Positions 8,806-16,673 of a stretch of 51,552 nt of DNA are shown here, piece by piece. The number at the start of each line of letters is the position of its first letter. The stretch's first letter is position 1. Source of the stretch: Mycobacterium sp. E740. GTDB taxonomy: Bacteria; Actinomycetota; Actinomycetes; Mycobacteriales; Mycobacteriaceae. The notes below the pieces were generated by a model. It did no database searches. It saw nothing but the letters and a program-made list of their open reading frames with translations, and was not told where the DNA came from. Made by a program: the position numbers and the translations under genes. The DNA lies in NCBI RefSeq assembly GCF_001672895.1, contig NZ_LZKP01000184.1, positions 1-51,552 on the forward strand, read 5' to 3'.

Positions 8806-8811
8806 CATAAT
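8806..8811 (+). promoter_or_regulatory. Putative -10 element (CATAAT) for a leaderless sulfotransferase transcript
   Basis: CATAAT ends 5 nt before GTG 8817, so transcription would start at the GTG. The same AT-rich 28 bp also holds TATGTT on the opposite strand, a possible -10 for the TetR gene. The two divergent promoters would then overlap, giving one regulator control of both directions. Confidence 0.5.
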
Positions 8812-8816
8812 AAAAC

Positions 8817-10064
8817 GTGACCGACACCACACCCGCGCCCGTCGTACTCGAGGACCTCGAGGAGCCGCGCTTCCCCGCCGACGTGGAACCGCTTCGCGAC
8901 ATGATGGCGGCGATGGCGCCCGACTGCCCGCTCGACGCCGACCTGCTGCACGCCAAGGCCAGCGCCGAAACCGGACTCGACGACTTCGGCGCCGACGACT
9001 ACCGCGAGCGTCTGACCGTGTACCTCACTGCGCTGCAAGAGATTCCGGGAGTCAGTGCCGCCGGCGTCGTGAACTTCCACGCGCAACTACTGCAGTGGCT
9101 GAAGAACCGGCTGCTGCTGACCGATCTGCTGGCCAGGCATCCCGAGATCCACGACATCGAGTTGGCGCCGCCCGTCGTGATCGCGGGGTTGCCGCGCACC
9201 GGCACCACGCATCTGCACAACCTGCTGGCGGCTGGGCCGACCTTCCGCACGCTGCCGTACTGGGAGAGCAACGAGCCGTTCCCGCTGCCCGCGGAAGCCG
9301 GTGTCGAGCCGGATCCGCGCCGCGTCCGGATGGACGCTGCGGTGGAGTTCATGAACGCGGTGATGCCCCACTTCGCGCTGATGCACGAGATGACGACCGA
9401 CCATGTGCACGAGGAAATCCAGCTGCTGGCCAACGACTTTTCCTCGATGCTGTTCGAGACATTGGCGCATGTACCGCGCTGGCGCGACTACTACCTGGCG
9501 CACGACCAGACGCCGCACTACGAGCATCTCGCCACCCAGTTGAAGGCGTTGCAGTTCTTGCGTGGCGGTAGGCGCTGGTTGCTCAAGTCGCCGCAGCACC
9601 TCGAGCAGTTGCCCGTCCTCGACCGGGTCTTTCCCGAGGTGGTGGTGATCGCGACCCATCGCGACCCGGTGCCGGTGGTGCTGTCGATGCTCGCGATGCT
9701 CACCTACTCCGCGCGTATGCACTGTGCTCCGGTGCCGGTCCGCGAAATCGCGGAGAGCTGGATCGACCGGCTCGAGCTCATGCTCAACTCGCTGATCCGC
9801 GACCGCGAGGTGATCCCTGCTGAACGCTCGATCGACGTGAGGTTCGACGACTTCATGGCCGACGAAATGGGCACGGCAGCAGAGATATTCGCGCTCGCCG
9901 GTGAACCGCTGACTGACGACGCACGCGCCGCGATGGGCGACTATCTCGCCGGCCACCAGCGCGGCCGGCTCGGCCGGGTGGCGACGTCGGCGGAGATGTT
10001 CGGCCTGGATCCCGAGGAACTTCGGGATCGCTTCGCGCCCTACGTCGCGCGCTTCCTGTCCTAA
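8817..10064 (+). CDS. Sulfotransferase-family protein
   Basis: 415 aa cytosolic protein. The 5'-phosphosulfate (PAPS) loop is PPVVIAGLPRTGTTHLHNLL (about residues 118-137; R127, T130, T131). The 3'-phosphate region is near WLLKSPQHLEQLPVL and VVVIATHRDPVPVVLSM (family R/S residues). Mycobacterial Stf-type enzymes sulfate glycolipids or other lipids using PAPS, but this large family also includes unassigned members often linked to sterol or lipid metabolism. GTG 8817 follows a likely -10 at leaderless distance. The 3' end overlaps the convergent Clp-N gene by 4 bp. Confidence 0.88.
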   Translation: MTDTTPAPVVLEDLEEPRFPADVEPLRDMMAAMAPDCPLDADLLHAKASAETGLDDFGADDYRERLTVYLTALQEIPGVSAAGVVNFHAQLLQWLKNRLLLTDLLARHPEIHDIELAPPVVIAGLPRTGTTHLHNLLAAGPTFRTLPYWESNEPFPLPAEAGVEPDPRRVRMDAAVEFMNAVMPHFALMHEMTTDHVHEEIQLLANDFSSMLFETLAHVPRWRDYYLAHDQTPHYEHLATQLKALQFLRGGRRWLLKSPQHLEQLPVLDRVFPEVVVIATHRDPVPVVLSMLAMLTYSARMHCAPVPVREIAESWIDRLELMLNSLIRDREVIPAERSIDVRFDDFMADEMGTAAEIFALAGEPLTDDARAAMGDYLAGHQRGRLGRVATSAEMFGLDPEELRDRFAPYVARFLS

Positions 10065-10627
10065 GCAGCCTGGTCGAGCAGCGCGACGATTTCGTCGTGT
10101 AGCCGACCCGCATCGACGTGCTCGCCGATCAGCCCGACGGCCGCTTGGTCACCGCCCCGCAGGAGGCCGAGCATCAGGTGCTCGCAGCCAATCCTGGAGT
10201 CCTTGTGGGCCAACGCTTCTCGTAATGCTAGTTCGAGCGCCTTCTTCGACGCCCTGGTGAATGGAAGGTGCCCGAACCGGCGCCCGCGCCGGCCCGACTT
10301 GCGCAGCGCGTCGTTCCAAGCATCCTCGCCGAAGGTGCGGGCGATCTTGTCACGGACGGCGTTCAGGTCGATCCCGATGGTGCGCAACGCTTCCGCGTCG
10401 TCGTCAAACATGTCGTCGGCCGGTGAATCGGTCGGTTGCACGCGGTCGCGGACCGCTTCGGCGGTCAATCCGTGCGCGCTGAGCAGCCCGGCCAGTCCAC
10501 GGCCGGCGCTCTGCAGGACCCCCACCAACAGGTGTTCGGGCCGAATCTCTTCTGCGCTCAGCTCACGCGCTTCCTCTTGCGCCAACACCACCGCGACGCG
10601 GGCGCTACGGGCGAATCGTTCGAACAT
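10061..10627 (-). CDS. Clp N-domain-only protein (two Clp-N repeats, no AAA+ domain)
   Basis: 188 aa. Repeat one is MFERFARSARVAVVLAQEEA to about residue 70, including RPEHLLVGVLQ. Repeat two is FTRASKKALELALREALAHK through CEHLMLGLLRGGDQAAVGLI. This is the substrate/adaptor-binding domain of ClpC, but no Walker motif follows and the gene ends, so it cannot unfold proteins. It probably binds ClpC substrates, adaptors or ClpC-targeting drugs, like mycobacterial ClpC2. ATG 10627 matches the ClpC start (MFERF...). The preceding HTH gene stops 2 bp upstream, so the pair is one operon. Confidence 0.9.
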   Translation of the reverse strand: MFERFARSARVAVVLAQEEARELSAEEIRPEHLLVGVLQSAGRGLAGLLSAHGLTAEAVRDRVQPTDSPADDMFDDDAEALRTIGIDLNAVRDKIARTFGEDAWNDALRKSGRRGRRFGHLPFTRASKKALELALREALAHKDSRIGCEHLMLGLLRGGDQAAVGLIGEHVDAGRLHDEIVALLDQAA

Positions 10628-10629
10628 CT

Positions 10630-10851
10630 TCACACCTTCCGGTTGTACTTCTTGTGCACGGCCTGTCGGCTCACACCCAGCGCGGCGGCGATGTCCTGCC
10701 AACTCCACCCCTGCTCGCGGGCGTTGGCGACGTGGATGGCCTCCAGCCGTTCCTGCAATCGCTGCAGCGCCCGGATCACACGCAGTCCCTCGGCAGGATT
10801 TGTGCCGGTCGCGCCGTCGAGCAGGGCTTCTAGCGCGTCGTCATCTGACAT
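10630..10851 (-). CDS. Small HTH DNA-binding protein paired with the Clp-N protein
   Basis: 73 aa. A helical, Leu-rich N-terminal part (LRVIRALQRLQERLEAIHVA) is followed by a C-terminal helix-turn-helix WSWQDIAAALGVSRQAVHKK ending in a basic tail. ATG 10851 starts MSDDDALEALLDGA. It is immediately upstream of the Clp-N gene (2-bp gap) and divergent from the MoxR operon. A perfect-arm palindrome lies 3 bp upstream of its start, overlapping a possible -10, which suggests it represses itself and perhaps the MoxR operon. The joint size of HTH plus Clp-N (261 aa) is close to the single protein ClpC2 (about 252 aa, recalled). Confidence 0.88.
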   Translation of the reverse strand: MSDDDALEALLDGATGTNPAEGLRVIRALQRLQERLEAIHVANAREQGWSWQDIAAALGVSRQAVHKKYNRKV

Positions 10852-10854
10852 GCC

Positions 10855-10870
10855 GTCAACTTTAGTTGAC
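10855..10870. promoter_or_regulatory. Palindromic operator candidate upstream of the HTH/Clp-N pair
   Basis: GTCAACTTTAGTTGAC: 7-bp arms, 2-bp centre. It overlaps TAAAGT on the minus strand, a possible -10 placed 18 nt after TTGTCA, for the HTH gene. A second smaller inverted repeat, TGTC-4-GACA (10877-10888), follows. The site lies in the 97-bp divergent region facing the MoxR start at 10949. Confidence 0.65.
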
Positions 10871-10948
10871 GACAGTGTCGTATGACAAGCGTGTGTGAAT
10901 ACCCTGGCTCGGGTATCCGCATCCGGCAGTCGGACACGAGAGGGATTC

Positions 10949-11950
10949 ATGACCGCAGCCCGCACACAACTCGGCCAACGTGATCTTGCGGAGGCGCAGC
11001 GCGTCGTCGCGACGGTCTCCGACGCGTTCTCGGCCAAGGTGGTCGGCCAGGAGAACCTCCGCGAGACGCTGCTCATCGGCCTGCTTGCGGGCGGCCACAT
11101 CCTCATCGAGAGCGTGCCGGGGCTGGCGAAGACCACGGCGGCGCGCGTCATAGCCGAAGCCATCGACGGCGGATTCCGGCGCATCCAGTGCACACCCGAC
11201 CTGCTGCCGAGCGACATCATCGGCACCCAGGTGTACGAGTCGGCCACCAACTCGTTCGTCACCCAACTCGGCCCGGTGCACACCAACATCGTGTTGCTCG
11301 ACGAGATCAACCGATCGAGCGCCAAGACGCAGAGCGCGATGCTCGAGGCCATGGAGGAACGCCAGACCACGATCGCGGGCACCGAATATCCGATCCCGGA
11401 ACCGTTTCTGGTCATCGCGACGCAGAACCCCGTCGACCAGGAAGGCACCTATCCGCTGTCGGAGGCGCAGACCGACCGGTTCATGCTCAAAGACGTCGTG
11501 CACTATCCCTCCGCCGAGCAGGAGGTGGAGGTGATGTTCCGGATGGACGCCGGCCTGTACGACAAGAACCACCGCAGCCGGCCGGTCGCCGGACTCGAGG
11601 ACATCCGCCGGCTGCAGGGCGTCGTGCGCCACGTCCACATGGATCGTGCGCTGATGCACTACGCCAGCCAGTTGGTCGGCGTCACCCGAGAGCCGGACCA
11701 GCACCTGCCGCGCCAGCTGGCCCGGCTCATCGAGTACGGCGCCAGCCCCCGCGCCACCATCGCGTTCTGCTCCGCGGCCCGGGCGCTGGCCCTGCTTTCC
11801 GGCCGCGACCACGTCCTGCCCGGCGACATCGCCAAGCTCGCCCACCGGGTGCTGCGGCACCGGCTGATCCTCGGCTTCGAAGCCGCCAGCGCCGATGTCA
11901 CTCCCGAGCTGATCATCGACGCTGTCCTGCAAGCGGTTCGAGTCCCCTGA
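10949..11950 (+). CDS. MoxR-family AAA+ ATPase
   Basis: 333 aa. Walker A is SVPGLAKT (residues 55-62, with the Ala found in many MoxR proteins before Lys61). Walker B is NIVLLDEINRSS (113-124) and sensor 1 is ATQNP (158-161). The C-terminal AAA lid 2 includes RQLARLIEYGASPRATIAFC. MoxR ATPases act as chaperones on partner vWA proteins. ATG 10949 is chosen because GAGAGGG sits 4-5 nt upstream; the frame extends 18 codons further without an RBS. First gene of a six-gene operon with tight overlaps. Confidence 0.95.
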   Translation: MTAARTQLGQRDLAEAQRVVATVSDAFSAKVVGQENLRETLLIGLLAGGHILIESVPGLAKTTAARVIAEAIDGGFRRIQCTPDLLPSDIIGTQVYESATNSFVTQLGPVHTNIVLLDEINRSSAKTQSAMLEAMEERQTTIAGTEYPIPEPFLVIATQNPVDQEGTYPLSEAQTDRFMLKDVVHYPSAEQEVEVMFRMDAGLYDKNHRSRPVAGLEDIRRLQGVVRHVHMDRALMHYASQLVGVTREPDQHLPRQLARLIEYGASPRATIAFCSAARALALLSGRDHVLPGDIAKLAHRVLRHRLILGFEAASADVTPELIIDAVLQAVRVP

Positions 11951-11957
11951 GACCGAG

Positions 11958-12827
11958 ATGGGCAAACATCTCACGAATGCGAGGACACACTTCGGCGCCG
12001 ATACCCGCGGAATGCTCGAAGGCGGTCGATACGCCCTGTTGCACACTCGCAGCCTGGAATTCGACGATCTTCGCCCGTACGTACCCGGCGACGACGTCCG
12101 CGACATCGATTGGAAGGCGTCGGCACGCTCAGGCCACGTGCTCATCAAGCGGTTCGTCTCCGAAAAGCACCACAAGGTGCTCCTCGTCGCCGACGCGGGC
12201 CGCAACATGACCGCGCCGGCGCCCGGCGGTGAGCTCAAACGCGATGTGGCCGTGCACATCTTGGGTGCATTCGGCTTGATCACCCTCGGCCGTTACGACC
12301 AGATCGGAATGGTGTTCGGCGACAGCCGCGGCTGCGTCAACATCCGCCAACGTCGCGGTGAGACACATATCGAAAGCCTGCTGCACAGGTTCTACGCCCA
12401 CACCGCCGGCGCCCCCGGCCGCAGTGACGTCGTCTGCCAGTTGGATTACGTAGCAACGCATTACCGGCACCCGATGCTGGTCGTGGTGGTGTCCGACGAG
12501 CCCGAGGTGGACGACCGGCTGAGGGACGCCGTCACTCGGTTGGCCGGCCGCCACGACCTGATGTGGACGACCGTCTCGGACATGCCGGCAGTAAGCGCGG
12601 CAGACGATCGTGCCGGTTTCGACGTCTCGACGGGGCGTTTCGTGGTCGACACCCCAACTCTGGGCCCGCGGGTGGTGGCCGCATATCGCCGCGCCGAGCA
12701 GCTTCGGGGGCGGCGACTCGACGAGTTCATGGTCAGCTGCGCGGTGCCCCACACCAGGATCGGGGCCAGCAGCGAGATCCGCACCCGGCTCGTCGCGTTG
12801 ACCGAGGTGTTCGCCCGTGCCGGATGA
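11958..12827 (+). CDS. DUF58 protein (vWA-like), MoxR partner
   Basis: 289 aa. The DUF58 signature LRPYVPGDDVRDIDWKASAR (about 38-57) leads into the vWA-like first strand HKVLLVADAGRNM. At the MIDAS position the canonical DxSxS is replaced by D79-A-G-R-N83, so metal binding is doubtful. DUF58 proteins are regular neighbours of MoxR ATPases and are thought to be their clients or effectors. It starts 8 bp after the moxR stop and overlaps the next gene by 11 bp. Confidence 0.92.
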   Translation: MGKHLTNARTHFGADTRGMLEGGRYALLHTRSLEFDDLRPYVPGDDVRDIDWKASARSGHVLIKRFVSEKHHKVLLVADAGRNMTAPAPGGELKRDVAVHILGAFGLITLGRYDQIGMVFGDSRGCVNIRQRRGETHIESLLHRFYAHTAGAPGRSDVVCQLDYVATHYRHPMLVVVVSDEPEVDDRLRDAVTRLAGRHDLMWTTVSDMPAVSAADDRAGFDVSTGRFVVDTPTLGPRVVAAYRRAEQLRGRRLDEFMVSCAVPHTRIGASSEIRTRLVALTEVFARAG

Positions 12828-13290
12828 CCTGTTGCGGTTCGTCGGCGGCCCGATGCCGTACTCGACGGGTTGGCTCTGGCTGGGTCTGCTGCTCCTCGTC
12901 CTTGTGATCGCCTGGTATGCCGGTGTTTTCACGTGGACACTGCCGTCGCATCGGCTCCGGCGCATCCCCGCAGTGCGTTCGCTGCACGCACGGCTGTTGC
13001 GGCGCCGCTTCGCTCGCGCCGTGCAGCGGATCGCCTCCCGGCATCGCGACGGGGAACTCACCGCCGCCCAAGCCGGTGCCGAGATGAGCCGGGCGCTGCG
13101 CAGCTTCCTCAACCAGGCGACGGGGGCGCGGGCACAGTACATGCACCTCGACGACATCGCGGCGGGTGAACTGGCGCCTGCCGCTCCGATGTTGACCGCG
13201 CTCGACGACGCCCAGTTCAACGCGGCTTCACCGGTGCGCGTCGGCGAGGTCGGCGTCGCGATCGAGGAGCTGATCCGCTCGTGGCCCTGA
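12817..13290 (+). CDS. Membrane-anchored protein of the MoxR operon (DUF4381-like)
   Basis: 157 aa. One transmembrane helix lies at about residues 17-40 (WLWLGLLLLVLVIAWYAGVF). A basic cytoplasmic domain with RRRFARAVQRIASRHRDGEL follows and ends near IEELIRSW. This matches in position and layout the small DUF4381-type protein of Bat/MoxR operons, but sequence identity to that family is my inference. The GTG start overlaps the DUF58 stop by 11 bp and the stop overlaps the next gene by 10 bp. Confidence 0.82.
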   Translation: MPDDLLRFVGGPMPYSTGWLWLGLLLLVLVIAWYAGVFTWTLPSHRLRRIPAVRSLHARLLRRRFARAVQRIASRHRDGELTAAQAGAEMSRALRSFLNQATGARAQYMHLDDIAAGELAPAAPMLTALDDAQFNAASPVRVGEVGVAIEELIRSWP

Positions 13291-14240
13291 CCTGGTGGCC
13301 GGTCGCGGTCGTCGGATTCGCTTGTCTGGCAGGCGCCGTCGCGCTCGCGGTGCTGACGCCGACGAGGCAGGCACAGCGGCAGCTGCGGCCGCTGGCGAAC
13401 ACCGCGCGGTTGACCCGACTGCCGGAGTACGCGCGGGTCGCGCGGACACGCACCGTATCGATGATCGTGACGATCGTGTTGCTCATCCTGCTGTTCGCTG
13501 TCGCGGTGCTTTCCAGCGCCCGCCCGAGCGGCCTGTGGTGGTCACTGCAGACGACCGAGGCACCCGAGGACGTCATGCTGTGTGTCGGTGAGCCTGTGAC
13601 CGAGCCAGCGACCGGTGAATTCCTGTCCTACTTCGCCAAGCAGGCCGGGACCTACGGCACGCAACGCATCGGGCTGACCTCCGCAAACCGCCGCGTGATC
13701 CCACTCACCCGCGATCACCAGTTCGCGATCGAAAAGCTCAGCGACGCAGCCGGTCTCGCCGGCCTGCCAGCGGACAGCACGTCGCTCACCGCACCGGTGA
13801 CCTATGTGGACTACGCCGAGAGCGTCGCCGACATCCTCGCGCTGTGCCTGTCGGGTTTCCCGGCGCAGGAACCGCCCGGCGAACGCAGGCGCTCGCTGAT
13901 CTACCTGGGACCCGGTGAATTGCCCGCCGCCGAAACGCGTCCCTCCTTGTTCACCGACCAGCAGGTGACCGACATGGCACGCGAGCGCGGTGTCCAGATC
14001 AATGCGCTCGTCTCGTCGCCGGGCGGGCTGCGACCGATCGTGCAGGCCACCTATGGGCGGTTCGCGCCGATAGGGCCCGACATCGCCGCCCAGTTGGACG
14101 GAATCCGGGCCCATCCGCCCGACGCCGGTGATTCCGCTGTGCTCAGCGGCTTCCGCGGCGACACCCCGGCCGTCCCGCTGGCGATCGGGGTCGCGGTCTC
14201 GGCCCTGCTGTGCCTGTCTCTGGCGGTGTTGCGGCGATGA
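13281..14240 (+). CDS. Membrane protein of the MoxR operon with a diverged vWA-like extracytoplasmic domain
   Basis: 319 aa. Hydrophobic helices lie at about 4-26 and 55-75 and a third at the C-terminus (VPLAIGVAVSALLCLSLAVL). The middle domain (about 90-290) starts EDVMLCVGEPVTEP where a BatA/BatB-type protein would carry its MIDAS aspartate; DxSxS is absent. Helix placement resembles BatA/B proteins. No catalytic motif is recognised. The GTG start overlaps the previous stop by 10 bp and the stop overlaps the next start as ATGA, so it belongs firmly to the operon. Confidence 0.8.
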   Translation: MALTWWPVAVVGFACLAGAVALAVLTPTRQAQRQLRPLANTARLTRLPEYARVARTRTVSMIVTIVLLILLFAVAVLSSARPSGLWWSLQTTEAPEDVMLCVGEPVTEPATGEFLSYFAKQAGTYGTQRIGLTSANRRVIPLTRDHQFAIEKLSDAAGLAGLPADSTSLTAPVTYVDYAESVADILALCLSGFPAQEPPGERRRSLIYLGPGELPAAETRPSLFTDQQVTDMARERGVQINALVSSPGGLRPIVQATYGRFAPIGPDIAAQLDGIRAHPPDAGDSAVLSGFRGDTPAVPLAIGVAVSALLCLSLAVLRR

Positions 14241-15181
14241 CGTTCTCCCCCGTGGTACCCCCGGTGCTGCTGATCGCGATCGCCGCGGCCGCGATCGTGC
14301 TGCGGGTCGTCACGATGCTGCAGTTGGCCCGCACCGCGGGCCAGCGATGGACAACGGTCTGGCGATGGTCGTCGCTGACGCTGGCAGTGGTGTTGTTGTT
14401 GATCGCCGCGGCCAGGCCCGCGATCGGGCCCGGTGCACCGGAGTCGGAAGCGGCGACGTCGGCCGGCAGGTCGGCTGGGGACGCGACGGCCAACGTGTTT
14501 CTCGTCGTCGATCGCTCCGCCGACACGGCCGTCGCCGACTACGGCGACGGACAACCGCGGATCACCGGCATCCGCGACGACATCGCCGCGCTGATCGACC
14601 GCTACCCGCGAGCGCGCTTCGCGCTGATCACGTTCGCGACGCGGTCGTCGTTGGAATGGCCGCTGTCCGAGGACAATTGGAGCCTCAAGCCGGTCGTCGC
14701 AGGGGTCAGACCGTATCAGGACGACACCGGGGGCGGCGTGAACGCGGCCGCGGCCGCGAATGTTCTGCGCTATCAACTGATCGCGGCGGGCCAACGCGAC
14801 CCGGGTGCGCAGAACCTGGTGTTCTACCTCGGCTCAGGCGCACCCGCGTCGCAGGCCCCGCAGGGCACGTTCGACCCGGTGCCCGGCTCCGTGGACGGTG
14901 GAGCAGTCCTCGGCTACGGCGCAGCACACAACGAACCGGGCCTACGGCGCATCGCCGATCAACTGGGAGTGCCGTTCGTCGCGCGAGACGCCGCACAGCC
15001 GGTCACCGAGGCCGCACCGGAGGCGACGGCCGTCGCACCGGCGCAGTCCACTGCCGCGCCGGAGAACACGGAGCTGTACTGGGTGTTCACCATGGTCGCG
15101 GCCGTGCTGTTGCTGTTCGAGGTCTATCTCACTATGCGCGAATACCGGACCAGCCGGGCCGCCCGCCGAGAGGTCGTGTGA
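14237..15181 (+). CDS. vWA-domain membrane protein (BatA/BatB-like) of the MoxR operon
   Basis: 314 aa. N-terminal helices (about 8-30 and 42-60) and a C-terminal helix (about 275-300) flank a vWA domain. ANVFLVVDRSADTAVADYGD gives the first strand with D92-R-S94-A-D96; the final Ser of DxSxS is Asp here. YPRARFALITFATRSS is the typical second strand, and a Thr equivalent lies near DDTGGGVNAAAAA. The domain would face the periplasmic side. ATG 14237 overlaps the previous stop (ATGA); the stop shares one base with the next start (TGATG). Confidence 0.86.
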   Translation: MTFSPVVPPVLLIAIAAAAIVLRVVTMLQLARTAGQRWTTVWRWSSLTLAVVLLLIAAARPAIGPGAPESEAATSAGRSAGDATANVFLVVDRSADTAVADYGDGQPRITGIRDDIAALIDRYPRARFALITFATRSSLEWPLSEDNWSLKPVVAGVRPYQDDTGGGVNAAAAANVLRYQLIAAGQRDPGAQNLVFYLGSGAPASQAPQGTFDPVPGSVDGGAVLGYGAAHNEPGLRRIADQLGVPFVARDAAQPVTEAAPEATAVAPAQSTAAPENTELYWVFTMVAAVLLLFEVYLTMREYRTSRAARREVV

Positions 15182-15897
15182 TGCGCGCCGGGCGTCCCGC
15201 GAGGCTGCGGCTGCGACGCCGGCTGTTGCTGGCATCGGCACCGCTGGCTGTCGTGGTTCTGTCGATCGCGCTGAAGCTCATCTCCACTGTGCTGTCCGGT
15301 GATTCGGCCGTCTCAAACTTCGCGCAGCGCGACGCCGATGCGCTGCGGACCGATGTCTCGGTGATGGGTCTGCTCAACGTCGTCGAACCCGCGAAGGCGC
15401 CGTTCGCGGCGGGCACCCTCGCGGTGCTCGACGACCGCCTCGACGACGCCGAGAGCCACTTCGCCGATTCGCTGCATCGCACTCCCCGCGAGCAGGCCTG
15501 CCCGGTGCTGGTCAACTTGGAACTGGTCCGGGAGCGCAGTGGCGATGTGGACGCATGGGAGAACCGGCCCGACGCGGCCCGTGAGCGGTACCTCAGCGCG
15601 CTGGCCCTGGTGCACAACGCGCCGGAGCACTGCTTCGAGGGCAACTCCGACCCCGATCCGCAGCGGCGCGCCGTCCGCGCCGATGCGGCGCCCCGGCTGA
15701 CGGCCAAGTTGGCGGGCCTGGCTGCTCCGCCCCCGCCGCCGCCGGCACCTGCGCCTGCTCCGCCGCCACCCGAGGCACCGCCACCCGTTCCGCTTCCTCC
15801 CGACTCGGAGACACCCCGAGAAGCGTTGCGGCTCAATCCCGGCGAGGGCGATCCGCTGGAGAAGCTCCAGCAGATCCTGCGGGACGCTGCCCACTAA
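15181..15897 (+). CDS. Membrane-anchored, proline-rich, TPR-like protein ending the MoxR operon
   Basis: 238 aa. A basic N-terminus and one signal anchor lie at about residues 14-38 (LLLASAPLAVVVLSIALKLI). An alpha-helical region with repeat-like spacing follows (LAVLDDRLDDAESHFADSLH, then LERSGD-type helices), then a long Pro/Ala stretch around 185-210 and a short tail. The order MoxR, DUF58, small TM protein, vWA protein(s), TPR protein is the classical Bat/MoxR arrangement. ATG 15181 overlaps the upstream stop by one base. The 3' end overlaps the convergent SnoaL gene by 4 bp. Confidence 0.83.
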   Translation: MRAGRPARLRLRRRLLLASAPLAVVVLSIALKLISTVLSGDSAVSNFAQRDADALRTDVSVMGLLNVVEPAKAPFAAGTLAVLDDRLDDAESHFADSLHRTPREQACPVLVNLELVRERSGDVDAWENRPDAARERYLSALALVHNAPEHCFEGNSDPDPQRRAVRADAAPRLTAKLAGLAAPPPPPPAPAPAPPPPEAPPPVPLPPDSETPREALRLNPGEGDPLEKLQQILRDAAH

Positions 15898-16238
15898 CCG
15901 GTGGCGGTGCCCGTCCAGTACTCGGCGAACCGTCCGTCCGCGATCCGCAGAATGTCGTTGCCCGTGAACCGCTTCGGGCCGTCCTGCGTCGCGCCGGTAC
16001 CGATCCACCTGGCCGCGAGCATGTCACCGCCGACGAACGGCTCCACTTCGATCATGAACTCCAGATCGCTGAGCATTCGGTGGGTTTCGGAGACCACCGC
16101 CTCCAGTTGCGCCGGACCTCGAACCACCCGGTGCGGCCAGTGTCCGACGAAGTCGTCGGTGACCAGCTCGGCCGCGACGGGAACGCCGGCCCACAACTCG
16201 GTTATCCACCGCGCGTAGAGGTCTTTGGGTGAGGTCAT
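15894..16238 (-). CDS. SnoaL-like / NTF2-fold protein
   Basis: 114 aa, the usual length of single-domain SnoaL-like polyketide-cyclase-fold proteins. The pattern MTSPKDLYARWITELWAGVP, VTDDFVGHWPHRVVRGPAQL and a terminal GRFAEYWTGTATG fits the family (helix, FVGH, cone-shaped beta barrel). The substrate is unknown. ATG 16238 is taken because upstream residues are an Arg-rich shadow. Confidence 0.8.
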   Translation of the reverse strand: MTSPKDLYARWITELWAGVPVAAELVTDDFVGHWPHRVVRGPAQLEAVVSETHRMLSDLEFMIEVEPFVGGDMLAARWIGTGATQDGPKRFTGNDILRIADGRFAEYWTGTATG

Positions 16239-16308
16239 GTCCGTCTGCTTACCGGGCCGGGTGCGGGCGCGCAATCCACTTCGCGAAGGGTGCGGCCGAA
16301 CCTCGTCG

Positions 16309-16620
16309 TCACCGTTCGGGCGGTGAATCTTCGCCGCGCAACCGTGCCTGCAGTTGCTCGCGGTCCCGGCGTCGACGCTCGTCGAAGACCGCGATGCTCT
16401 CGGTGGCGCGGCGGCGCAGCGGAGCGAACAACCAGATGCCCAGTGGAAGCGCGATCACCAACGCGAAGAGCAACGCCACGACGAGCGGGAAATCCCGCAC
16501 CCCGAGCAGGTGTCCGGCGCCGAAGATCACCCCTGCCAACACCGCGACGAGCAGCAGACGGGCCAGCATATAGGCCAGCACATCGAGCACGAGCCGAGTT
16601 CCGGGACGACCATCAGACAC
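16309..16620 (-). CDS. DUF4229-type small membrane protein
   Basis: 103 aa with two or three hydrophobic helices (LARLLLVAVLAGVIFGAGHL and LVVALLFALVIALPLGIWLF) and a charged cytoplasmic tail (FDERRRRDREQLQARLRGED). This organisation matches actinobacterial DUF4229 proteins near the cytochrome c biogenesis genes. GTG 16620 is the only start that keeps the N-terminal hydrophilic cap. The role is unknown. Confidence 0.78.
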   Translation of the reverse strand: MSDGRPGTRLVLDVLAYMLARLLLVAVLAGVIFGAGHLLGVRDFPLVVALLFALVIALPLGIWLFAPLRRRATESIAVFDERRRRDREQLQARLRGEDSPPER

Positions 16621-16673
16621 GAAACCGAGCCTACCGACGGCGCGTATATTCGAACCAAGGAGGTTTTGTTGTC

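Noticed and set aside
14128..15180. Upstream extension of the TPR-like protein into a 589-residue frame.
   Set aside because: The extension is Arg-rich off-frame sequence covering two well-supported membrane-protein genes; ATG 15181 overlaps the previous stop and begins a proper signal anchor.
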